From Firmicutes bacterium CAG:145 (lineage in GTDB: Bacteria > Bacillota > Clostridia > Peptostreptococcales > Anaerovoracaceae), in assembly GCA_000435715.1 (NCBI GenBank), contig FR882573.1, positions 1-24,055 of the forward strand: a stretch of 24,055 nt of DNA, read 5' to 3'. A program made the position numbers and the translations under genes. Shown piece by piece: positions 1 to 6,536 of this stretch. How positions within the stretch are numbered: position 1 is the stretch's first letter; every line of letters starts with the position of its first letter. The notes beneath the pieces are model-generated. The model was not told where the DNA came from and did no database searches. It saw nothing but the letters and a program-made list of their open reading frames with translations.

Positions 1-37
1 ACTCTGAGAATTTGGTACTCATTCAGTTTAAAAAGGC

Positions 38-155
38 ATCCGGTGACTATGGCTGAGAGGATACACCTGTTCCCATCTCGAACACAGAAGTTAAGCTCTC
101 ATGCGCCGATAATACTTGGTGGGAAGCTGCCTGGGAATGTAGGTCGTTGCCGGTT
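38..155 (+). rRNA. rrf: 5S ribosomal RNA
   Basis: About 117 bases with the standard 5S layout. The ends pair as helix I (40-47 with 146-153, including G-U pairs). Inside is the highly conserved CCCATCTCGAACACAGAAG block, and the 3' half has GATAATACTTGGTGGGA. It is followed at once by an intrinsic terminator, as expected for the last gene of an rRNA operon. The 23S gene would lie upstream, outside the window; bases 1-37 look like spacer. The exact ends are inferred from the helix and may be off by one or two bases. Confidence 0.95.
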
Positions 156-158
156 TGT

Positions 159-196
159 AAAAAGGATGATTTAAGTAAATCATCCTTTTATTTTAT
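159..196 (+). terminator. Intrinsic terminator after 5S rRNA
   Basis: AAAGGATGATTTA (161-173) is complementary to TAAATCATCCTTT (176-188), giving a long stem with a tiny loop, followed by TTATTTTATTTTT. It lies directly after the 5S gene and ends the rRNA operon. Confidence 0.9.
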
Positions 197-217
197 TTTT
201 GAAAGGGGCAAATGAGT

Positions 218-310
218 ATGAAAATGAGATCAACTGAATATGAATTTCTATCTTGTCATCTGCCTATGGCTGTTTCCGACGGGGGAGCGGAAAGCGAGGG
301 ATTCAGCTAA
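218..310 (+). CDS. Possible 30-aa leader ORF (doubtful)
   Basis: An ATG at 218 opens 30 codons to TAA at 310, with a GAAAGGGG ribosome site about 10 bases upstream. The product (starting MKMRSTEYEF) has no family I recognise. Its 3' end runs through the structured leader of the following YitT-family gene: the stop codon lies inside the loop of the 284-290/314-320 hairpin. It could be a leader peptide whose translation affects that structure, or simply a chance ORF inside an untranslated RNA leader. Nothing but the ribosome site supports coding. Confidence 0.25.
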   Translation: MKMRSTEYEFLSCHLPMAVSDGGAESEGFS

Positions 311-358
311 CCGCCGCTTCAAAGATTTAACGATTATTTTACTTACATATTTTGAAGC
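284..358 (+). promoter_or_regulatory. Leader RNA with two mutually exclusive hairpins upstream of the YitT-family gene
   Basis: GGAGCGG (284-290) can pair with CCGCTTC (314-320) with one G-U pair. GCTTCAAAG (316-324) can instead pair with TTTTGAAGC (350-358). The two stems share 316-320, so only one can form at a time. The second stem ends two bases before the GGAGGA ribosome site (361-366) of the next gene, which suggests translational control. The stretch CAGCTAACC (304-312) and the upstream CGGGGGA (280-286) resemble conserved pieces of the ydaO-type c-di-AMP riboswitch, but the roughly 80 bases that should separate them are missing, so I do not call it that. Confidence 0.4.
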
Positions 359-373
359 ATGGAGGAGACGACT

Positions 374-1273
374 ATGAACAAAGACATTAAAAATGCAGCA
401 AACCTTTCTAAAGATCAGAAGAAGAGTCGAGCTTTGAAACTGGCAGGCGATATCGCAGCCGATATATTGGCCGGCCTTCTAATAGGGTTTGGAACATATA
501 ATTTTACAATAGCGGCCGAATTTCCCATGGTGGGAATAAGCGGAATTGCGCTGATATTTTATCACCTGATGAATATACCGATCGGCGTATCTTCTATAAT
601 CTTAAACATACCAATAGCCCTGATATGCTATAAGGCCCTGGGGAAAGATTTTTTTGTGAGATCTATAAGATCCATAATAATTACATCTCTGATCATAGAT
701 ACGGTAGCGCCGCTTTTCCCGCTGTTTACAGGAGATAAGCTTTTAGCGGCCATATGCGCAGGAGTTCTGTCGGGAATCGGATATGGCCTTATCTACATGA
801 GAAATTCTTCGACGGGAGGAACGGATTTTATAATAATGTCGTTTAAAAAAGCTCATCCGCATTTCACCATCGGAAGCATATCCTTTGCTTTGGAAGCCCT
901 GATAATACTGATAGGTACGCTGGCCGTATCCAGACAAGTGGAAAATCTCATCTACGGAATGATAATAAGCTTCATCATGTCTACAGTTGTCGACAAGGTG
1001 ATGTACGGACTTTCCGCGGGAAAGATGACACTTATAGTGACGGGAAAGCCATATGAAGTGGCCGAGAAGATAAGTACAGCTGCAGAGAGAGGATGCACAT
1101 TTATAAAGGCTCAGGGAAGCTACTCTGAAGAAGAGAGAGAAGTGGTGATGTGCGCCTGCAGCAATAAGCAAATGTTCGCCATAAGATCTGCCGTAATGGA
1201 AGTAGACCCTGACGCATTTATTGTAATCCTAGATTCCAATGAAGTCGTAGGAGAAGGCTTTAAAAAAGCATAA
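374..1273 (+). CDS. YitT family membrane protein (DUF161 + DUF2179)
   Basis: Integral membrane protein of 299 residues; the biochemical role of the family is not established. Residues about 15-200 hold the hydrophobic YitT repeat region with five or six membrane segments, including the family-typical stretch GIGYGLIYMRNSSTGGTDFI. The last 80 or so residues are the soluble DUF2179 domain (MTLIVTGKPYEVAEKI, then ERGCTFIKAQGSYS), which has a ferredoxin-like fold thought to bind a small ligand. An in-frame ATG lies at 359, but the GGAGGA ribosome site (361-366) lies inside that extension and is correctly spaced for the ATG at 374, so I place the start there. It stands alone, after the 5S gene and before the tmk operon promoter. 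Confidence 0.9.
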   Translation: MNKDIKNAANLSKDQKKSRALKLAGDIAADILAGLLIGFGTYNFTIAAEFPMVGISGIALIFYHLMNIPIGVSSIILNIPIALICYKALGKDFFVRSIRSIIITSLIIDTVAPLFPLFTGDKLLAAICAGVLSGIGYGLIYMRNSSTGGTDFIIMSFKKAHPHFTIGSISFALEALIILIGTLAVSRQVENLIYGMIISFIMSTVVDKVMYGLSAGKMTLIVTGKPYEVAEKISTAAERGCTFIKAQGSYSEEEREVVMCACSNKQMFAIRSAVMEVDPDAFIVILDSNEVVGEGFKKA

Positions 1274-1325
1274 AAAAATATTGAAAAGTTTACTGTGAAG
1301 GCAGTTTACACCTGAAAATGGAGTC

Positions 1326-1354
1326 TTTCTTTATTCGTGATCATATGGTATAAT
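1326..1354 (+). promoter_or_regulatory. Sigma-A-type promoter with extended -10 for the tmk operon
   Basis: TGGTATAAT (1346-1354) is an extended -10 with a perfect TATAAT. The -35 at 1326-1331 (TTTCTT, 17-base spacing) is poor, as usual when TGn is present. It lies about 80 bases upstream of the first ORF of the tmk cluster. The 158-base gap 1274-1431 otherwise holds only a direct AGTTTAC repeat, with no clear terminator for the upstream gene. Confidence 0.6.
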
Positions 1355-1431
1355 TATTTGATAATGGCGAAATTTTGTTCTACGATTTATCGAGCTCCAT
1401 CAGGAGGAATTTACGAAGGGGAGGAAGAAGA

Positions 1432-1536
1432 ATGACTATCATAAAAATAATGTTTTCGTTGCTCATTTGTTTTCCCCTGGTAGTCCTTGGATATCACTTT
1501 TTAAAGAAATTGGTGGAGCAATTATATAAAAAATAG
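1432..1536 (+). CDS. Small hydrophobic protein, 34 aa, upstream of tmk
   Basis: ATG at 1432 follows a strong purine-rich ribosome site (GGGGAGG, 1418-1424) and opens a 34-residue ORF. The product is one membrane segment (MFSLLICFPLVVLGYHFL, residues 7-24) with a basic tail (KKLVEQLYKK), which predicts a single-pass membrane peptide with its C-terminus in the cytoplasm. Its TAG stop overlaps the ribosome site of tmk (start 1546), so the two are probably co-transcribed and translationally coupled. I recognise no named family. The strong ribosome site, tight spacing and clear membrane helix argue for a real gene; the short length argues for caution. Confidence 0.6.
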   Translation: MTIIKIMFSLLICFPLVVLGYHFLKKLVEQLYKK

Positions 1537-1545
1537 GAGTTTGCG

Positions 1546-2175
1546 ATGAAAAGAGGAGTCTTCATCTCAATAGAAGGGCCTGACGGTTCCGGAAAATCTA
1601 CCCAGATCAAAAACATAAGACAGTTTTTTAAGGATAAGGGTATAGATATAATATTTACCAGAGAACCGGGAGGAACTCCTATCGGGGAGCGCATAAGAAG
1701 TATAATCTTGGACAGAGACTGCGCTGAGATGGATGATATGACGGAGGCTATGCTCTATGCTGCGGCCAGGGCTCAGCATGTGGCTCAGGTCATAAGACCT
1801 GCTCTTTTGGCCGGTAAGATAGTCATATGCGATAGATTTGTCGATTCCAGCATAGCATACCAGGGATACGGCAGAGGACTGGGAGAGGCCGTGTCCGTTA
1901 TCAATGATTACGCCGTCTGCGGCTGCCTTCCCGATGTGACATTTTTGATGAAGATGGACCCGAGAGTAGGCAGAAGGAGAATAAACGTCCAGCAGCAGGA
2001 CAGGCTGGAGCGTGAAAAGGACGATTTCCATGTGCGGACATATGAAGGTTATCTGGAACTTGAAAAAAAATATCCCGGCAGGATCGTCGGAATAGACGCC
2101 GCCAGGAGTATAGAAGAAATCAAAATAGATATCTATAAAAAGCTGGAGGAAGTGTTAAAAGGTGTCACTGAGTAA
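1546..2175 (+). CDS. tmk: Thymidylate kinase
   Basis: Phosphorylates dTMP to dTDP with ATP, an essential cytoplasmic step in making dTTP. The 209-residue length is normal. The P-loop is EGPDGSGKST (residues 10-19), followed by the TMP-binding TREPGGTPIGE segment. The DRFVDSSIAYQGYGRGLG motif holds the DR pair and the dTMP-contacting region. The lid follows around RRRINVQQQDRLE. The start is the ATG at 1546, preceded by TAGGAG. Its end overlaps the start of holB by 14 bases, and the order tmk-holB-ricT-trmN6 is the conserved Bacillota one (Bacillus tmk-yaaQ-yaaR-holB-yaaT-yabA-yabB, here without yaaQ, yaaR and yabA). Confidence 0.97.
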   Translation: MKRGVFISIEGPDGSGKSTQIKNIRQFFKDKGIDIIFTREPGGTPIGERIRSIILDRDCAEMDDMTEAMLYAAARAQHVAQVIRPALLAGKIVICDRFVDSSIAYQGYGRGLGEAVSVINDYAVCGCLPDVTFLMKMDPRVGRRRINVQQQDRLEREKDDFHVRTYEGYLELEKKYPGRIVGIDAARSIEEIKIDIYKKLEEVLKGVTE

Positions 2176-2968
2176 GTATCAGTCGGATAAGAAACTCATC
2201 GAGAGAATAGGTTCCTCGATAAAGGCAGGAAGAGTCTTCCACGCTTATATAATCGAAGGAGACGCAGTCTCGGGCAAAGAGGACTTTGCCAGGGAATTCT
2301 GCAAGGCCATAGCCTGCCTCGAAAGACCGGGAGAGGGTTGCGATAGATGCGTAAACTGCCGCAAGATAGATCACGGTAATTACGAAGACTTTCATTTTGT
2401 AGAGTCCGACGGCATGTCGGTGAAAGACGAGCAGATCTCCAAAGTGCAGTCAGATATAAAAAAGAAACCCATGGAAGAAAGGCATATGGTGGTCATAAAG
2501 GACGCCGATACCATGACTTTGAGGGCTCAGAACAGGCTTTTAAAGACTCTTGAGGAACCGTTTGAGGGAACAGTGATGATATTGCTTTCTGAGAACAGAG
2601 AAAATCTTCTTGAGACTATAAAATCCAGATGCGTCCTGTACAGAATAGAAGGCGAGAAGCAGGAAACTGCCGCAGGCGAAAGCGCAGAGGCTTTGTTTCA
2701 GACTATTGCCGAAAGAAAAGGGTTCTTTAGGAGCAAAGAAGTGCTGTCAACTTCGGTCAAGAGCAGGGAGGAAGCCATGCAGCTTCTGGACGGGCTTGAG
2801 AGAATATATCAGAGACTTCTCAAATGGGAAGACGAAAGAAGAAAATTTTTCACTAGAGAAGAGATATTTGCCGGTATTGAACTCATAGAGGAAGCGAGAA
2901 GAGATCTGCTTTCTAAAGTCAATTATCAGTATGCTTTAAAAAATCTCATATTGAAGATTGGGATATAA
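2162..2968 (+). CDS. holB: DNA polymerase III delta' subunit
   Basis: Clamp-loader subunit that, with delta and tau/gamma, opens the beta clamp onto primed DNA. The 268-residue protein is shorter than the usual 320-340, mainly in the C-terminal collar. Seen in it: a decayed Walker A (GDAVSGKE, residues 33-40, lacking the final S/T, typical of the non-hydrolysing delta'), a Cys4 zinc module (C52, C60, C63, C66), VVIKDADTMTLRAQNRLLKTLEEP around 110-133 and the SRC motif near 155-157. The start is a GTG at 2162 inside the end of tmk, with GGAGGA (2145-2150) a little far upstream, so expression is probably coupled to tmk. A single-stranded-DNA-type AAA+ function is inferred from family and neighbours. 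Confidence 0.92.
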   Translation: MSLSKYQSDKKLIERIGSSIKAGRVFHAYIIEGDAVSGKEDFAREFCKAIACLERPGEGCDRCVNCRKIDHGNYEDFHFVESDGMSVKDEQISKVQSDIKKKPMEERHMVVIKDADTMTLRAQNRLLKTLEEPFEGTVMILLSENRENLLETIKSRCVLYRIEGEKQETAAGESAEALFQTIAERKGFFRSKEVLSTSVKSREEAMQLLDGLERIYQRLLKWEDERRKFFTREEIFAGIELIEEARRDLLSKVNYQYALKNLILKIGI

Positions 2969-2986
2969 GAAAATTCGGAGGAAATT

Positions 2987-3928
2987 ATGGTTAAAGTAGC
3001 CGGAGTAAGGTTTAAGACAGCCGGAAAAGTATATTATTTTGATCCCGGGGAACTGAAGGTTTCGGCGGGAGATCATGTCATAGTCGAGACTGCCAGAGGA
3101 ATGGAATTCGGGACTGTGACTATGGATATAACTGAAGTAGCTGAGTCCGAGGTGGTAGCGCCTCTCAAGCAGATAGTCAGGATAGCTAATGATAAAGATC
3201 ATAGACAGCACTCTGAAAATGTAAAGAAAAAACAGCGGGCCATGGAGCTCTGCCAGGAAAAGGTGGATAAGCACGGCCTCGTGATGAAGCTTATAGATGT
3301 AGAATATACTTTCGACAACAGCAAGATAGTATTTTATTTCACCGCTGACGGAAGAGTGGACTTCAGAGAACTGGTAAAAGATCTGGCAGGAGTCTTCAAG
3401 ATGCGTATAGAGCTTCGCCAGATAGGAGTAAGAGACGAGGCCAAGATGCTGGGAGGCATAGGAAGCTGCGGACGGGCTCTATGCTGTCATAGCTGGCTTG
3501 CCGATTTTGAACCGGTATCTATCAAGATGGCAAAGGTGCAGAATTTATCTTTAAATCCTTCAAAGATATCGGGAATATGCGGAAGACTCATGTGCTGCCT
3601 GAAATATGAAAACGATATTTATATGGAATTCAGAAAAGGAATGCCCGATATAGGAGAGAGAGTAAAAACTCCTGACGGAGTAGCCAAAGTAATAGATACA
3701 AATCTTCTTGAACGCAGTGTAAAAGTCAGACTTTACGTCGAAGAGAAGCCTAAGGGAAAACGCAGCGAGGAAGAAGATCAGGAGGAGAAGCTGTCAGCCG
3801 ATATCTATACTTACAAAAAGGAAGAGATCCGGCGCATAGACAGGAGAAAGAGCAGCAAAAACGAGGATATTTTCGAAGGGGTCGATGCTGATACCATGAA
3901 AGAGATCAAGGAATTGATCAAGGACTGA
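2987..3928 (+). CDS. ricT: PSP1/YaaT family protein, RicT-like
   Basis: RicT (YaaT) in Bacillus forms the Y-complex with RicA and RicF, binds iron-sulfur clusters, directs RNase Y to some mRNAs, and affects sporulation and competence. This 313-residue protein carries the PSP1 signature: a GIGSCGRALCCHSW block (C161, C166, C167) and a SGICGRLMCC block (C198, C203, C204), the cysteines that could hold a cluster. The N-terminal half (residues 1-110) is the mixed alpha/beta PSP1 part, and the C-terminal 60 residues are highly charged. The ATG at 2987 has GGAGG just upstream. It lies 18 bases after holB and one base before trmN6. RicA and RicF partners are not in the window. Confidence 0.93.
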   Translation: MVKVAGVRFKTAGKVYYFDPGELKVSAGDHVIVETARGMEFGTVTMDITEVAESEVVAPLKQIVRIANDKDHRQHSENVKKKQRAMELCQEKVDKHGLVMKLIDVEYTFDNSKIVFYFTADGRVDFRELVKDLAGVFKMRIELRQIGVRDEAKMLGGIGSCGRALCCHSWLADFEPVSIKMAKVQNLSLNPSKISGICGRLMCCLKYENDIYMEFRKGMPDIGERVKTPDGVAKVIDTNLLERSVKVRLYVEEKPKGKRSEEEDQEEKLSADIYTYKKEEIRRIDRRKSSKNEDIFEGVDADTMKEIKELIKD

Positions 3929-3929
3929 T

Positions 3930-4709
3930 ATGGAAACAAGCATAGAGTTTTCGCCGGTTGTCAGGAAAGGCGAAAGAATAGATGAAATCGGATTCGGCGG
4001 ATATAAACTGATCCAAAACCCCGAAGAATTCTGCTATGGCGTAGATTCTGTTCTTTTATCCGATTTTGCGGCCTTGCGGATGAAAGCAGACGCCGACCTT
4101 GTGGTGGATCTGGGGAGCGGAACAGGAGTAATTCCGCTGATACTTTGCCATAAGACCAAAGCTTCGCAGATATGGGGAATCGAGATCCAGGAAAGCTCTC
4201 TCGAAAGAGCCGCAAGAAGCGCCCAGCTAAATGATGTATCAGATCGAGTTTCTTTTATACTGGGTGATGTGAAAGATGTAAAGACCACATGGGGAAGAGA
4301 CTTTAAGGGACGAGCCGGCGCAGTAGTGAGCAATCCTCCGTATTTTAAGGCCGGAGGCGCCATCAGAAGCTGGCAGGGAGCTAAGGCTGCTGCAAGGCAC
4401 GAGACCACTGCCGGGCTTGAAGATTTTATGGAGTGCGCAGCTTATCTTCTCAGAGATAAGGGAGATCTTTTTATGGTTCACAGGCCGGCAAGGCTGGTAG
4501 ACATATGCTGCTTTGGAAGGGCAGCGGGACTGGAACTCAAGGAGCTGATATTCGTCAGCCCTTTAAAGGACGCCGCCGCCAATATACTGCTCCTTCACAT
4601 GGTGAAAGGAGGGGGCAGCGAACTTAAAATACTGCCGCCTTTGGCTGTCTACAGCGATAGAGGCGAGTATACGGAAGAACTGCTCAAAGCATATGAGAGA
4701 TCTAAATAA
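3930..4709 (+). CDS. trmN6: tRNA1(Val) (adenine(37)-N6)-methyltransferase family protein
   Basis: AdoMet-dependent methyltransferase of the TrmN6/YabB family, expected to make N6-methyladenosine at position 37 of a tRNA. In 259 residues it shows the AdoMet-binding motif VVDLGSGTGVIPL (58-70), an acidic loop (GIEIQ), and the amino-methyltransferase motif NPPY (135-138). These are preceded by the YabB-typical NPEEFCYGVDSVLLSDFA. RHETTAGLEDFM follows NPPY, as in the family. It starts one base after ricT, so translation is probably coupled. Its last 8 bases overlap the end of spmB on the other strand. The precise tRNA target in this organism is inferred from the family. Confidence 0.9.
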   Translation: METSIEFSPVVRKGERIDEIGFGGYKLIQNPEEFCYGVDSVLLSDFAALRMKADADLVVDLGSGTGVIPLILCHKTKASQIWGIEIQESSLERAARSAQLNDVSDRVSFILGDVKDVKTTWGRDFKGRAGAVVSNPPYFKAGGAIRSWQGAKAAARHETTAGLEDFMECAAYLLRDKGDLFMVHRPARLVDICCFGRAAGLELKELIFVSPLKDAAANILLLHMVKGGGSELKILPPLAVYSDRGEYTEELLKAYERSK

Positions 4710-5229
4710 ATTTGCATATTATTATGGAAACGATTATACCTGTCACATATCCTATGAGGCCGCCTTTGAGAGCGTGCCTCATTTGTTTTACATGAGTTAC
4801 GCCGAAATAAAGGGCTAAGACGTATATTACAGTCTCACAGCCTCCTGTCATCACGCAGGCCACGCGGCCGGCGTAAGAGTCCGGACCGACTGATTCGAGT
4901 ATGTCCTGCAATATGATGAGGGAGCCGCTTCCCGAGATAGCCCGTAAAAATATGAGGGGCAGAAGCTGAGCGGGAATGTCCAGCAGATCGAGAACAGGAG
5001 AAAGGGCTACATCTATCAAGTTGAGGACTCCGGAGGCGGTCAGGCTGTTGACAGCTATGAATATACCCACCAGGAACGGGAGTATATCCAGGGCAGTACG
5101 GAGCCCTGTCTTTGCTCCTTCTATGAAATAATCGTAGATGGGCGCTCTCTTGATGAGTCCGTGAAGAATTATGACTGCGCTCATTATCGGGATAAAACCT
5201 AAAGACAAAAAGGAAAAAATCTCTGCCAA
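4702..5229 (-). CDS. spmB: Spore maturation protein B / nucleoside-recognition (Gate) domain protein
   Basis: Membrane protein of 175 residues with four or five hydrophobic segments, matching SpmB. In Bacillus, SpmA and SpmB are needed for full dehydration of the spore core; homologues also occur in non-sporeformers, so sporulation is not proven. Seen: N-terminal IPIMSAVIILHGLIKRAPIYDYFIEGAKTGL (a SpmB-like start), LPFLVGIFIAVNSL, then SGSGSLIILQDILESVGPDSYAGRVACVMTGGCETVIYVL. The start is a TTG at 5229 with GGAGAGG upstream; the stop of spmA is two bases before it. The gene converges on trmN6 with an 8-base overlap and no terminator between. Confidence 0.88.
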   Translation of the reverse strand: MAEIFSFLSLGFIPIMSAVIILHGLIKRAPIYDYFIEGAKTGLRTALDILPFLVGIFIAVNSLTASGVLNLIDVALSPVLDLLDIPAQLLPLIFLRAISGSGSLIILQDILESVGPDSYAGRVACVMTGGCETVIYVLALYFGVTHVKQMRHALKGGLIGYVTGIIVSIIICKFI

Positions 5230-5231
5230 CG

Positions 5232-5804
5232 TCAGCCTCTCCTTTCAAAAAATTTACATGCGGCTATGGAAACTGCGATGGTCACTGCCGCGGTTATCAC
5301 CGAAGGTACCACTATGGAATACGGATCCGAGGAGCCCAGATCGCTGCGTATCTGAATGGCCATGATAGGAAATATGGGGGCAAAGGCCATATTTACCACG
5401 GCGAATGTACACATGTCGTTGCTGGCCACCGGCCCTTTATGGTTTTCTGCGTCGAGTTTTTCCATGGCTCTCAGAGCGAACACTGTGGAACTGTTTCCGG
5501 CGCCGAAGATATTAGACATGAAACTCATGATTATGGAGGAGAGAGTCTCCGGATCTCTCTGCTTTGGGAACAGCAGCTTAGTAAAGGGCATGAGAAACCT
5601 GGACAGACTGTTTATAAGACCTGTTCGCTCAGCGATTTCCATGAGGCCGCTCCACATGGCCATTATGCCGGCAAGGCCGAATACGAATTCTACGGCTGCG
5701 CCGGAGCTTTCTGTCAGCGCCTCGCTGAGAGATGACAAGTTACCGGTGAAAAAGGCATAAGCGATGGAGACCAAAAGTATTATGGCCCATATATAATTCA
5801 TCAT
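5232..5804 (-). CDS. spmA: Spore maturation protein A / nucleoside-recognition (Gate) domain protein
   Basis: Partner of spmB, with hydrophobic segments throughout its 190 residues and the Gate-domain stretch SFMSNIFGAGNSSTVFALRAME. Conserved residues follow in GPVASNDMCTFAVVNMAFAPIFPIMAIQIR. An in-frame ATG lies further upstream at 5906, but the extra 34 residues are not SpmA-like and run over the divergent promoter. The ATG pair at 5804/5801 follows an AAAGGAGT ribosome site (about 11 bases upstream of the first) and gives the family-typical start (MMNYIWAIILLVSIAYAF). The role in spore dehydration comes from Bacillus SpmA; the transported molecule is unknown. Confidence 0.88.
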   Translation of the reverse strand: MMNYIWAIILLVSIAYAFFTGNLSSLSEALTESSGAAVEFVFGLAGIMAMWSGLMEIAERTGLINSLSRFLMPFTKLLFPKQRDPETLSSIIMSFMSNIFGAGNSSTVFALRAMEKLDAENHKGPVASNDMCTFAVVNMAFAPIFPIMAIQIRSDLGSSDPYSIVVPSVITAAVTIAVSIAACKFFERRG

Positions 5805-5861
5805 ATTGAGACAGACTCCTTTCATGGTAATAAAAGGATATGCGAAAAAATTAAAAACATG

Positions 5862-5891
5862 TTGAAGTATTTTCCATTTTTGGGTTATAAT
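5862..5891 (+). promoter_or_regulatory. Sigma-A-type promoter for the 5925 gene, abrB-like gene and murA
   Basis: TTGAAG (5862-5867), 18 bases, then TATAAT (5886-5891). It lies 33 bases before the ATG at 5925 and is divergent from spmA. Confidence 0.75.
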
Positions 5892-5924
5892 ATAAACAGA
5901 GCCCATCGGATAAGGAGGAATAAG

Positions 5925-6272
5925 ATGACGATAACAATTACCTGGCAGGGTGCGCTGCTTACGGCTATCGCCGTACTCGGCATAATTTTGTTGATATATC
6001 TGATCGTTTTGATCAGCAATCTGATAAAGACTGTAAAAAACGCCAATAAAGTTTTAGAAGACGCGCAGGTCATTTCGGCTATAGCGGCTGATAAGGCCAA
6101 GAAGATAGACGGCATCGTTGACGGCATAAGCGACACCGTGAGCACTGTCGTAGACACTGTGAACGGAAACAAGAATATCATATCTGCGGCGACCAACGTG
6201 GTAAACGCAGCTGCAGGTCTTGCCGGCATGGTGAACAGATCTGAAAAGAAGAAGGAGAAAGAGGAGGAATAA
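5925..6272 (+). CDS. Small single-pass membrane protein (DUF948-like)
   Basis: A 115-residue protein with one membrane helix near the N-terminus (residues about 9-34, ALLTAIAVLGIILLIYLIVL). A long, low-complexity helical region follows, rich in Ala, Val, Asp and Lys, with repeated D-x-V/I spacing (IVDGISDTVSTVVDTVNG), and a Lys/Glu tail. This layout resembles DUF948-type membrane-anchored coiled-coil proteins, whose function is not known. An upstream in-frame ATG (5859) lies before the promoter; AAGGAGG (5912-5918) sets the start at 5925. It is the first gene of a run with an AbrB-like regulator and murA, so a link to the envelope is possible but unproven. Confidence 0.75.
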   Translation: MTITITWQGALLTAIAVLGIILLIYLIVLISNLIKTVKNANKVLEDAQVISAIAADKAKKIDGIVDGISDTVSTVVDTVNGNKNIISAATNVVNAAAGLAGMVNRSEKKKEKEEE

Positions 6273-6275
6273 ACG

Positions 6276-6518
6276 ATGAAAGCGACAGGAATAACGAGGC
6301 CGGTGGACCCTCTGGGAAGGGTAGTAATACCTGTGGAGCTGAGGAGAAGCCTCGGCATCAAAACTGACGATCTCATGGAAGTATTCGTCGAGGGCGAATA
6401 TATCATGCTTAAAAAATATGAATCTAAATGCATATTCTGCGGAAGCGGCGAGGATGTGGTCTCACTGCATGACAAAAATGTATGCAAAAAATGCATCGAA
6501 GAAATGAAAGAATTATAA
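6276..6518 (+). CDS. AbrB/MazE-family DNA-binding regulator with C-terminal Cys4 motif
   Basis: An 80-residue transition-state-regulator type protein. Residues 1-47 form the swapped-hairpin AbrB domain (MKATGITRPVDPLGRVVIPV, ELRRSLGIKTDDLMEVFVEG), which binds DNA as a dimer or tetramer. The rest carries two CxxC pairs (C52/C55 and C70/C73) that should bind zinc. This form, AbrB domain plus small zinc ribbon, is common in Clostridia and is related to the N-terminal halves of AbrB and SpoVT. It starts three bases after the upstream gene and ends 18 bases before murA. Targets cannot be told from the sequence. Confidence 0.9.
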   Translation: MKATGITRPVDPLGRVVIPVELRRSLGIKTDDLMEVFVEGEYIMLKKYESKCIFCGSGEDVVSLHDKNVCKKCIEEMKEL

Positions 6519-6536
6519 GTCGTCCGGAGGATAAAA

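Noticed and set aside
190..320. A complete ydaO-type c-di-AMP riboswitch upstream of the YitT-family gene
   Set aside because: Only short end pieces (CGGGGGA, CAGCTAACC) match; the paired core of some 80 bases with its GGGUGAA-type motifs is missing and the outer P1 stem cannot form.
5805..5906. N-terminal extension of spmA from the ATG at 5906
   Set aside because: The extra 34 residues are not SpmA-like and would overlap the divergent promoter; a ribosome site and family-like start exist at 5804.
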